Assembly (NCBI GenBank): GCA_004369045.1
Contig: ML213516.1
Coordinates: 732,435 to 796,434 of the forward strand
Length of the DNA: 64,000 nt
Direction: 5' to 3'
From: Heliocybe sulcata
Lineage: Eukaryota > Basidiomycota > Agaricomycetes > Gloeophyllales > Gloeophyllaceae
The position numbers were made by a program, and so were the translations under genes. Shown here piece by piece: positions 22,823 through 32,919 of the stretch. Numbering within the stretch: position 1 is the stretch's first letter; every line of letters starts with the position of its first letter. Below the pieces are notes generated by a model. That model saw nothing but the letters and a program-made list of their open reading frames with translations, made no database searches and had not been told where the DNA came from.

Positions 22823-24409
22823 ATGCCGTGGAAGAAGACTCAAGTGACCGTTATCCTTATCGGCGAGACTGGCGTCGGCAAGACGGCCTTCCTGTCCTTG
22901 TTATACAACGTTTGTGCCGGCGTGCCACTCGAAGCATGGGCTCCTGTTCATCTCGAAGCGAACGAGGCTGGCGGGAGTAAGTCTGGTAGCCAGACTCTGG
23001 GTCCGATGATGTACACCATCCCGTGCGAGAATGGATCCTCGCTCCGCATACTTGATACTCCTGGTCTCGCGGACACCCGTGGCGTTGAAAAAGACGAGGA
23101 GCATAAAGCCGCCATAGCCGAATATATCAAGGATCATACGGAGACCATAGACGCTGTCATCATCTTGGCTAATGGCACCAATGCTCGACTGGGCGTGGCC
23201 ACGCAGTACACGTTGACTATGATCTCTGGAATGTTCCCACACAGTCTTGTCGACAACATTGGCTTCGTGTTCACAATGGTCGCGAACATCTTCAGCTTCA
23301 ACTTCGAGTCCCTATCGCTGCCGCCGGAGCTGCGAAACGCGCGTCACTGGAAGATGGACAATCCCCTGGCCCAGTGGCTCAAGTATCAAGACGCGCAAAG
23401 ACAAGATCCCCCGGTGGACGAGGAAGACTTAGCCGAGATGCACGACACAGTCTTCAAAGGCTACAGAAAGACCTTCGCACTCCTGAACGATCTGTTCATT
23501 TGGCTCGATGACCGCCGAGTGCAGCCGACGAAGGAGATAAATGAGCTCTATGAGATGACGATGAACATAGAGAGCTCTATCTCTAATGTTGTCTCCCGTA
23601 TTGGCCAAACAGAGGCACGTAGAACGGAGCTAATTGCCTTGCAAGCACGAATCGCGGAGCAGAATCAGGTACCTCATCAGTGCCAAATATTTCACTGCCA
23701 GGGTCTTCACTCACCCTTGTGCCAGATAAAGAGCATAAACGCCAAATACCAGGAGATCATTTCAAGGGCAGACTGGGAACACGAATCAACGGAGAAGCAC
23801 AACACGCTATGCGTGGTCGGCGGTTGCTATTCGAATTGCCATTTGGAATGCCAGTTGGATTTCACTCTGGAGCGACACGAGCTAGTGGGCTGCGCAGCAT
23901 TCCAAATGCAGGACGTTTGTTGGATTTGTAGTCACAAAGTACTTGACCACCAGCATTATCGCTCTCAATGGGTGCAGCGGATGCGGCAAGAGGAGATAAC
24001 TGACGAGGCTGCCAAGGCACGCTTCGAGGGGGCGGAGACTCAGTCGCAGGAGCTAGAGGTCGTGAAGAAATATATGGAGAAGACGATACATAGCTACGAA
24101 GAGGCTATACGGAACGACCAGGAGCAGCTCGGCGCGCTATGCGTTCGCTACAGCCAGCTAGCACTGTCTGGAAGCTTCGCGGGCGTCATCGACAGCACCA
24201 TCCGAGTCCTCAAGACGCGCCTCGAGGATATGAAACGCGAAGGCCAGTCGAATGGCGCCCAAGAAAGGATGATAAGAAATATTACGGTGCTCGAGAAGAA
24301 ACTGCAGGTCATTACGGAGGCCGAAAAGAAAAGGGGGGCAAGTGAGAGCATCGTAAACCGTGTGGGAGGCGTAGCGCAGTCGGTTGTGAAAGGAGTTTTC
24401 CGGGTTTGA
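22823..24409 (+). CDS. AIG1-like P-loop GTPase with Cys/His module, copy B
   Basis: Tandem paralogue of the gene at 19554. From the matching Met it is 509 aa: exons 22823-23668 and 23726-24409 with a 57-base intron at the same place as in copy A. Motifs are the same: GETGVGKT, DTPGL, FTMVAN in the G4 position, a Cys/His module (HNTLC, then CYSNCH, then CWICSHKVLDHQH) and a long coiled coil ending GVAQSVVKGVFRV. The intron of this copy has no stop codon and a length divisible by three, so an unspliced message would still be read through. In copy A the intron contains a stop. Identity to copy A is uneven along the gene. Confidence 0.75.
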   Translation: MPWKKTQVTVILIGETGVGKTAFLSLLYNVCAGVPLEAWAPVHLEANEAGGSKSGSQTLGPMMYTIPCENGSSLRILDTPGLADTRGVEKDEEHKAAIAEYIKDHTETIDAVIILANGTNARLGVATQYTLTMISGMFPHSLVDNIGFVFTMVANIFSFNFESLSLPPELRNARHWKMDNPLAQWLKYQDAQRQDPPVDEEDLAEMHDTVFKGYRKTFALLNDLFIWLDDRRVQPTKEINELYEMTMNIESSISNVVSRIGQTEARRTELIALQARIAEQNQVPHQCQIFHCQGLHSPLCQIKSINAKYQEIISRADWEHESTEKHNTLCVVGGCYSNCHLECQLDFTLERHELVGCAAFQMQDVCWICSHKVLDHQHYRSQWVQRMRQEEITDEAAKARFEGAETQSQELEVVKKYMEKTIHSYEEAIRNDQEQLGALCVRYSQLALSGSFAGVIDSTIRVLKTRLEDMKREGQSNGAQERMIRNITVLEKKLQVITEAEKKRGASESIVNRVGGVAQSVVKGVFRV

Positions 24410-24599
24410 CGCGGACGTCTGGATGACTGGGATGCCTACAGCGATATTGATTGGACCGACGGAAGCACTATGAGATGGTGTCGATACAGGAGATGCTATA
24501 CTGCGAGCTGAACATACGTGAGAACAAATTCCTTTTCTAGAATGCTATGTGCTACAACTTGGGCCATGTTCGACTCGCTGTTGCTTTTCACCGTGCGTG

Positions 24600-26312
24600 A
24601 TGTCTGTAACAGTCCAGAGGCCACTACGGGGATCTCGTATATCGACCTTCTATCCGGTGAAAACACTACCATCTATCTCCTCACTCGACAGCGCGTTCCA
24701 ACTGCAAGAATATATCTCCTTGCTCATCCGCGCGGACCCTCATGATGTTGATCGAATAGTCTCAGTACCGGAGAAGACAGTGAGCAAGGAGAAGGAAGGA
24801 GATGCTGGTGAAGAGGAGGCTAAGCCAGAGGACAAGGATGGAAAGGGTGAAATCACTGTCGACGAGGCTTGCTGGATATACGAGCAACTGCGGTAAGCCT
24901 GACGTTACTTTGATGCAAGTGCATCACACTGATTGACGCGTTAAGACGTCTTGCGCAAGACTTGACACATCCTCTGATTACTATGCTGCAGCAAGAATGC
25001 ACACGCGCGTCTTGTCCGGAGATGAAGGCAGGGGAATGGCTCTACCTATGCGTCGCGCATGGAAACGACGGTGCAATGGAGGTGCGTGACACGGCTAGCA
25101 CGCACTTGCGTTTTTAACATGCTTCTGTAGCAATGTTGTGCGATCGACTATATCCTTCATACATTGGACAGCGCCACAGCGCTGCTCAACTCCCCACGTG
25201 CATTTCCTTCTCGGTACGTCGCTGAACCCAACAAATCAGGCAGATGACATCTACTAATGCCGACCAGGCTCTCAATTCCTCAGCCATCCACCCGCCACTT
25301 CTCCGCCCTCGCACGACGCCTCGGGCGCATCTTTGCGCACGCCTACTTCCACCACCGCGAGGCCTTCGAACAAGCCGAAGCTGAATCTTCTCTCTATGCG
25401 CGTTTCCTCGTTCTCACCAAAAAGTTCGACCTCGTTCCTGCCGAATTTCTCGTGATTCCCACCGGTCATGAGGAAGTAGTAGAGCCGCCGCGTCTCCTGG
25501 CGGCTGCACTTCACCCGCAGCACGAGGACAGGCCGCGGAGTCCTGAAGGCTCTGCAAGGAACGAGAGCCCGCGGAAGATGGGCCGCTCGCGCACGGATAC
25601 GATGGTCTTCAGCGAGGCTGTTAACTTTGCTGATGAATTCAAGGGCGATGGGGAGGGAGAGCGGAATAGCGGCCTCGCTGTACCTCGGGCGCCCGGCACC
25701 ATTGTTGGGTCGACGTCGCCTTTCGCACTTCAGCCGGTACCTGATGCCGAGCCCACTCCAGTCCCGGAGAGTTCTGCAGCGGACCCTATCGTCATCTCCG
25801 AAGGAGAGTCCGAGACGCCTTCTGTCGAGGCTGAGACGCCTTCTCTTGAGGCCGGGACGCCTGCTCCTGCTCCGGCTGAGGGTGACGCTGACGCTGAAGC
25901 TCCAGCTGAGGAACCTCCGAAGCCTGAAGACATGAGCTTCGTAATGCTTGCGCCGCCTGCCGAAGTGTGTGAGCCGTTCCCTCCGATCGAAAGCGAGGAC
26001 AAATCTACCGCGGACGAGGAGATCATGGACGAGAGGAAGCAGGGCCCTCTCACCGAGGCAGACATTACGGACTCCGTTGAAGACGAAGCTCCTAGGGACG
26101 AAGAGCCGCCCGAACTTCCTCCCTTTGAGGCGGTTGCGGAGGAGAGCGTGCCAACACCCGAAATAGAGGAAGCTTCTGTCGATGATCCTGAGGTGAAGCC
26201 ATCAGAGATGACTGCGGAAGCAGAGGAGCGGAAGGAAGCAGAGACACAGGAAGTCACGACAACGTTAGAAGATGAGATGCCTCGGACGGAATCGTCACAA
26301 AGTACACAGTGA
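24600..26312 (+). CDS. MOB family protein, phocein/MOB4 type, with long acidic tail
   Basis: MOB4 is a subunit of STRIPAK complexes (kinase and PP2A scaffolds). Exons 24600-24892, 24946-25081, 25131-25213 and 25268-26312 give 518 aa. The MOB fold is clear: SLDSAFQLQEYISLLIR, then ECTRASCPEMKAGEWLYLCV with the Cys pair, AIDYILHTLDSATALLN, and FAHAYFHHREAF with the His pair of the zinc site. An acidic insert (about residues 58-88) interrupts the N-terminal helices. After about residue 260 a tail of some 250 residues follows, rich in Glu, Pro, Ala and Ser, with a repeated ETPS motif. MOB4 in animals ends soon after the domain (about 225 aa). The start is the first ATG in the frame of the conserved N-terminus. 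Confidence 0.85.
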
Positions 26313-27094
26313 TTGGCCCTGCGCCGTGGCTATCTTCTTCCAGTGCCATCGCCCTGTTGTTCGCTTATCGGCTTCCTATCGTTTATGCATACTTTTTCGC
26401 GTTGTAAGTATGCGCGGTGTCATGGCGCTCTTGCAGGTCTTCTGAGTCATATACTCATCATCGATTGTTATCAATCAAGACATCGCTCGGCAGCGTAGCC
26501 TGAATTTTCTTCAACCAATATGTTGTTCAAGGCCTGCCTTTGCCCTGTTCAGTTTCCGGAAACCGACAGTGCCAATCCAATGCAACGTCATGCAACCACA
26601 AGTTTCCTCCAGCGTGCGCTCATCATCTGGCAAGCGCTATGTGCAGTTCTACCATTGACACGCAGATGACTGACAGCTGTGAAACGTTCCTTTATGCAGT
26701 CTATCTTACAACTAAAAACTCTTATATATACGGCCATCGCCGTTCGTCGTCCACACGTGGACAGCCTTCGTCTCCACTAGCGTCTAAGAGTGTAACCCCA
26801 TTTGAGGTGAACGAAATGGGCGGTGTATCTGCGATCAGGCAACACCATAACATTAAGCACCTGGGGCTATGTTCTATTTCATTTCATGGACTAATCGCAT
26901 GGACTAATCGCCCCACGACTGGCTAACCTTACTGACTATGGTATGCTTATCTGGTATGCATCAGCTTCACCCTAAGCCCGCGCCCACCAAGCAAAGCATT
27001 TGACGCGCCTTGTTCGGAAGGACGACGCTACCCTCTTTTCCTCTAACTATCGGGCAGCGAACAATAGGGCACTCAACGTTCAACAGCTAAACCG
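26313..27094. other. No gene recognised
   Basis: About 0.8 kb downstream of the MOB gene. The short ORFs have no recognisable features. Confidence 0.4.
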
Positions 27095-28710
27095 ATGGCG
27101 TCTCTGACATGGAACCAGGTGTGCTCGTCACCTGTCTAGGTGTGAATTGATGCTTATGCCGCAAAGGAACAAATTCTCTTCCTGCTGGTGAGTGCTCGGG
27201 CTCCGACGGCTCTCAATGCGACGGCCTAATAGTCTGAATTACCTTACAGATATCAACATTTCTCTACGGTAAGTGATGATTTCGCCCAGTAGTGAAGCCG
27301 CCGCTAACTAATGGCATGTAGGGGTATACAGCCTGACATTTGGGATGTGCATCTATTCGCTCGGTGTGAGGAAGAGCGAATCAGTCTTGCGTCGCCGATT
27401 GTTCCTCGTCGCGGTCGCTCTCTTCTTATCCTCTACGGCTCAAGAAGTGTCCATCATCTGGTCCACTTTTGCTACTATAGATTCGCCAGATTCCCTTTCC
27501 TGCGGAGATAACTCGGGCGCAGCGCAGGAAATCAACAATTATAACCTCGGCAATACCATAGGGTATTTTATCATTACATTTAGCAAGTAAGTGATGCGCC
27601 TCTGACGGCTGGCGATGTCTAACTGGAGTACTGTCCAGTTTCGTGGCTGACGGGTTGCTGGTTAGTCCCGTCTATCAAATAACTATGAAGATAGTTCACG
27701 ATGGAAACGATACTTCGTATGCAGATATGGCGTTGTTACGTCCTGTGGAATAGACGATTCCTCGTCATCTCTGTTCCGCTGGTTCTCTTGATCGCTGAGA
27801 CCCGTGAGTAGCCCAGTCGGGTGGTATACCTGCCACTAGAGCACTAACGTGCCGCCCACCTCCATACTCCATGAAGTTTGCGGTTTTGCTATGTTTGGTA
27901 TGGCCCTCGCTATCTATTATATCAGGCTATATGCACCTGCCGATGACACCGAACCTCCGTTGGAATGGCTCCGTCTGAATAACGCATTGGGCATCACGAG
28001 CATCGCGTTCTATGCGTCGTCGTGTGTTACTAATTTGATGATGAGCGGTCTGATAGGTATGCACCCTGTTCCTCGGCCGTTGTTGATATATTAACTGTGA
28101 GCTTAGCCTTCAGGATATGGAGATCGACACGATACGTAGCAAAGACAAGAAGCAGGAATGGCTATATCCGGGTGGCATCTCTCATGTGAGCCCGGGCTGT
28201 ATGTTTCGAGTATAGTACTCATCTGGATCTGTTTCGTTTCTGTCAGATTTGAAACCGGTATATTGTATTCCGTCTGTCTGTTACTAGGTGCTATCTTTGT
28301 TGGCCTGGCGGATACGACTACTATGGAGGCGGCTTCCACAGGATATGTAAGTGTTCCCTGCATGCTCCTCAACGATGCACCGACGATAGCTGCAATAAGG
28401 GCGTGATGACCTGTATCCTGCAACAGATTGTGGTATGTAGCTCAGCTATCATCTGCAGCTCAGCATTCTCACGCAGAAATGATAGGGAATCTTCCCCACT
28501 GTCATTATCTTGCTGGTCGCACTTGGCAGATCCTCGGAGCAGACAACTCACTACTCCGTGAACGCTGTTCCGAGGAAAGAAGAGAGGCTCACCAGCATCC
28601 AATTTGCCGAAGCCCCCACTCCTGTGGAGTCAAGCGATGCGACAGAGTCGAATGCTATTCAACTCGAATTAAGGAGAACCGAATCCCGATCTTTACCCAG
28701 AGAGAAGTGA
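27095..28710 (+). CDS. 7-TM membrane protein, copy 1 of an inverted pair
   Basis: Multi-pass membrane protein of an agaricomycete family without known function. Exons: 27095-27118, 27167-27187, 27250-27268, 27322-27586, 27639-27660, 27725-27803, 27877-28056, 28107-28185, 28247-28346, 28427-28432 and 28486-28710, in phase, 339 aa. TM-like segments include ILFLLISTFLYGVYSLTFG, LFLVAVALFLSSTAQEVSII, GNTIGYFIITFSNFVADGLL, FLVISVPLVLLIAETLCGFA, ITSIAFYASSCVTNLMMSGL, GILYSVCLLLGAIFVGLADT and IVGIFPTVIILLVALG. A family mark WRCYVLWNRR follows the third TM. The C-terminal 60 residues are hydrophilic and probably cytosolic. The 6-base exon 28427-28432 (Ile-Val) is supported by the same two residues in the paralogue at 29209-30741. 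Confidence 0.75.
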
Positions 28711-29208
28711 GACGCTGATTTCTGAGTCGGGCGGTAGCAACGATTCTTATAACCCAAGCACATTAAGGCTGCAGATGGGTCTTGTATTATCCAGTAGGCC
28801 AAATTTATCCCCATTCTCTCATTGTCGTAGTGGTCCCTGTCTGGCTACATCCCTGAATCGCAGAGTATATCTACCGGGACTAGCGCTTAATCCAAGTGAA
28901 TAGGCCGTCCTCGTTCTGTCAACGACGTTCCAAAGATTCCGCAATCGCCGCCATTTAACAGCAACTGCTGACTCATCCACCGCGACACCCATTTGAGGTC
29001 CACCATATCTTGAGGCGCTATCCGCGTTGTGGGGTTCACGGCACAGGACGGGCATGGATGCTCCATTCAAACCTATGAAGGCTCCCTGTTGCTTCCACCC
29101 ATAGCCTCCAGCCTCCAGTCTCGAGACTCGTAACCTGTATACCCTGTTATGAGACAAGGGAACCTTTTGTATAGACTATTACACAACCTAGCATGCTTCT
29201 CGCCAAAT
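28711..29208. other. Spacer between convergent paralogues
   Basis: Holds a 112-codon minus-strand ORF (29157-28819) without recognisable features; probably non-coding. Confidence 0.4.
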
Positions 29209-30741
29209 TCAGCGTGATTTGGCGTTATCCATCCGGGATCTACCAGAAGTGATACTGCCGAATCGAGACTCCGCAGTGATTATCCCTTCGCCGGTATCGC
29301 TGGGCTGAGTATCGGAGAGACATGCCACAGGGACGGTGGTCAACTGGTCAGAGTCGACAGAGTCGATCGTCTGATCAAACGTCCGGCCCAGCGCAACCAA
29401 CAATATGATGATTGTCGGGAAAATGCCCTGCAATGGATATGTATGAAGCTGACATAGCGGTAGATGAGAACGTACGACGATTTGCGAGGATACGCCGAAG
29501 GTAGCGTTCTGCGGTGCCGTTAACTAATGAACACAGAACTGAGACCTGAAAAGAGGGAACTGACCCAGGGAACATCATCCTTGGTCTGAAGGAAGATTGC
29601 GCAGAGAAGTAAAGTAATTGAATACAGAATGCCGGTCTCGAAGCTGGTACAGTCTCAGCATGCCAGATACTTGCCTGCTTAGACTCGAACAGCGACTTAC
29701 ATGTAGGACGCCAGTCGCATGTAGTTTCTCCTACTCCTATTTATTACCGCTAGTCGTCGCGTGGCGCTCCAAATCCTGTGCGCTGGATACAATCAGTAAA
29801 TATATATTCGAGGACTGTGCAGAAAGCGACAAACCGACGAGGGAGCTCATGAGTAAATTCGTGATGAATGAGGACACGAAAAAGGCGATAGCTACAGCGT
29901 TACGTCTCTCTCCCAGATAATCGTGTGCAATCTGGAATTCGGTCTGACTGGCGGACGAATGCAACCTGGCGAGATATCGCTCTATATCAAAGGCGACTAC
30001 AGCAAATCCGCAGGCTTCGCGAGGCTGTGAAATGGTCCTTCGACTTCGTGATGAATGAAACACCCATCCGTTTCAACAAAGACCAGAAGCAGAGGTATAC
30101 TTATGATACTAAGCCGCCGATTGTGGAGTACGAAACACCGCCATATCTATGTGCAGCAAGGAGTGTACGTCGTAACAGGTTGAAACAGGCAAGACGCGAC
30201 ACTCACGAGCAAGCAGTCAGCCAGGAGACTTGAGAACACAAGATCAGATATGGCTTCGCATTGGGGAGAGCTAGAACTGCAGTGCACCACGTACTTGCTA
30301 CAGGCCGTCATTGTATCCCCGATGCAGGAGCCAAGGTAAAAGCGTGTCACTTCAGATAACATTGAGGCATCATCCTGGTATGAGCCATGCGGCATTAAAT
30401 CTGTAGAGATTATAGATTGCCAGAAGGTGAGTGCTATCTGGCCAGCCGAGAGTGCGTATAGTGCTGTCGTAATCACGGCAAGCTGAAAGCAGAGACGTTT
30501 CTGGCTCTTGGAGAACAGGAGAGCACATAAACTTGCGCCAAATATAGGAGTATATACACCTGAGAATGAGGTCAGTGTCTATCGCCGTATCGAAACGGAG
30601 GCACGTACCAAGCGAAAATGCTTCAATCTTCGTGCTGCTATTTGTAAATGTCGCCTGGAGCGCGATCGCGAAAAGCACTGACTGCGTACCAGCAGATATA
30701 ACATATTTTGCTACGTGGCCGGGTGAGCCACATGCCTCCAT
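29209..30741 (-). CDS. 7-TM membrane protein, copy 2 of an inverted pair
   Basis: Paralogue of 27095-28710 in opposite, convergent orientation. Exons (minus): 30741-30609, 30559-30295, 30228-30207, 30146-30078, 30024-29835, 29782-29701, 29643-29565, 29508-29476 and 29427-29209; 363 aa. Two internal exons have exactly the lengths of their counterparts (265 and 22 bases). Shared sequence includes LADCLL, IWRCFVLHNRR (versus WRCYVLWNRR), AIAFFVSSFITNLLMSSLVG, FETGILYSITLLLCAIF and SSQIVGIFPTIIILLVALGR. The donor at 30077 (GTTGAA) is weak and is the least certain junction. The hydrophilic tail ends SRMDNAKSR. Confidence 0.65.
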
Positions 30742-31674
30742 AAGTGTACCTCAAGCATAGCTAATTCCAGTCCATGTTGGCAGGACTTGTGAGAGGACAG
30801 ACGAGAAAGAGACCAGGAAATGGTCGAATATAACCCGAGCCTTGAGATCGTCCGCTACAGATGCTTCAGGTTCGGATCACTCTTCTAGCACGCCCAAGCA
30901 CAGTTCTCCGATGAGATCTAGGCCGTGCTACGAGTCTACGACGAGATCACTGTCGCCATAGCTCGCCTACGCATCTAGTTTGGTATAAACGAGTGATGGC
31001 GCAGAAGTCGAAGAGATTACGACTGTGCCTAGCTAGCATGTCTAGTGAGAGCGCCATAATATGCAAGCGTATTACTCGGCTGAATACGTCCTGCGCGTAT
31101 GCTCAGTGCAAGAAGCGGCGGGCTCGGAAGGCGCATCATGTTCAGTCGTGAGATCCGGGCGCCCGCCAGATGGTTTGCTGCGGGCCGCATACATATATAT
31201 ATCAGAGCGATAATGAAAAGCCTATTACGAATGCCTGCCATATATGCGCTATGAGTCTCGTACGCCCATAAGTATGAGCTCGTACAGTGGCCTAAGGGCT
31301 GGCTCTCCGATTTCAAAGATGGCGCCTCCTTCTTCGCATTCTTTGCAGCAGAGAGAACAGTATTTGCCGTTGTAGTTTGGAGCACAGAGAAGGTTGCATT
31401 GCTGTAAGCTTATCTCTGCTCGGCGAGTACACGGTTCTGCAGCTGCGTCTGCTCAGTGCTGCTACTATTATTTCATTATTATCTGCGTGTGGCAGTGAGC
31501 CACCTCGCGTGGAGCTCACGTGGCTCGCTGCATTACGTCATAAGGCACTAGGTACCGCTCTGCGGCGCAGTCCCCTCATATAAAGCACCTTGTGCATCGA
31601 ACTCTATACTTCTTACCGTCAACTCTATCCCTACCACAGACTACCTTCAACGAAGATTCCATATATCTGCCAAT
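30742..31674. other. Intergenic; TATA-like box near its right end
   Basis: No gene recognised. The right end is the promoter region of the Pmp3-type gene. Confidence 0.4.
31579..31584 (+). promoter_or_regulatory. Putative TATA box
   Basis: TATAAA 96 bases upstream of the Pmp3-type start codon, followed by a CT-rich leader. Confidence 0.5.
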
Positions 31675-32235
31675 ATGGTCCAAGCATCTGATGTTCTGTT
31701 GATTCTCGTGCGTCGCATGCCTACGTTGCTCGAGTCTGTTCGAAACTGACGGTTCTCGTGCTCTTCACTCAAAAATGCGCCGACATGTTGCGAATCCATG
31801 CTGAACTCAGGTCGCTATCGTCTTCCCGCCCGCAGCAGCGGCATTCATCACCGGTTGCAGCTGCGACCTGCTCATTAACATCCTCCTCACGGTGTAAGGG
31901 CCTTCAACGATTCCCCGCAACCCATTACTAAAGTATCTCTGAATAGCTTGGGTTATCTCCCGGGTCACATTGTGAGTATCTTCAGCCTCGCTGTTGATCA
32001 CAGCGCTGACGCTATCCGTTCCGCAGCACGCCTTCTGGCTCATCTACAGAAAGATGAAGGCGGAGGAGAGATATGGGCGTGGCGGCTTCGTCTGTACGTA
32101 CCCCCTTCACTCTTTATTGCAGTCTCTTTCTTATTGTTCCTTTCAGACGTCGGCAACGGGCAATACCAGCCTCTTGCCCCCGGTCAAGCTCCCTACGCAG
32201 CTCCCCAGGCTAACTACGGTGCTACGCACATGTAA
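31675..32235 (+). CDS. Pmp3/UPF0057 plasma membrane proteolipid
   Basis: Small hydrophobic protein of the Pmp3 (stress-induced proteolipid) family, involved in membrane potential and ion tolerance in yeast. Exons 31675-31707, 31811-31893, 31947-31971, 32027-32093 and 32147-32235 give 98 aa. Family signature: FPPAAAAFITGCSCDLLINI, then LLTVLGYLPGHIHAFWLIYR, that is two TM helices separated by the conserved Cys and Asp. The hydrophilic C-terminal extension (GQYQPLAPGQAPYAAPQ) makes it longer than yeast Pmp3 (55 aa), as in Sna-type relatives. Confidence 0.9.
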
Positions 32236-32919
32236 AATGCGCGATGCATGTTCCAGTGTAATATATGGAGATTTCTCTTCTCTTCCAGCTGAGGATACGA
32301 ACGTGCACCCTTGCGGACTATTATTCTTGTACGCCATATGGTGAATACCATGTATTACTTGCGCTGTATTTGATTCCGAATGAAGGCCGTTGCTATTGGA
32401 GCTAGGTGTGTGATGCGAGAAGGTGCTTGATGGCGCGGGTATGTCTCATCATACTTACTGCAGATATTTATTCCTGCTATTGAGCTTCAGAATCTCCGGA
32501 GCGATACAGACATAGATTAGTCCAGCCTTCTATTCTAACTAGTCAAACATCAGTATCAGTCAGTGAGTTGTCGCGTCTGTCAGCCAAAGTAAATCGCAAA
32601 AACAGATCTAGCAACAACAGAGTTAGTTCTTCTTCCCTTCTTCCGTATGCATCATCGTACACATGCGATCCGATGGTATAGGCAAGAAAACGGGTAGTGA
32701 TAGGGTGCTGGGTAGACGACAACGCGGCAAGAAGGGTAAGTCGATGACGAAACACGGCAAGGAAGATGGGGAAAGCGAAGGGGGGAAAATAAAGAGAGCA
32801 AGCAGTTAGCTGTGGAATGTGAAGGTAGGGTTGTGGAATGGCGCGCCCGTCGAGGGACTACACGCTGTGCAGCAATAGCCGCTGGATGAGCAGCGCAGCG
32901 AAGGAGCGGAGACGCGGGC
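32236..32919. other. Intergenic, convergent 3' ends
   Basis: Between the Pmp3-type gene and the G-alpha gene. No feature recognised. Confidence 0.45.

Noticed and set aside
25730-26257. 175-codon minus-strand Ser-rich ORF
   Set aside because: Antisense of the acidic MOB tail.
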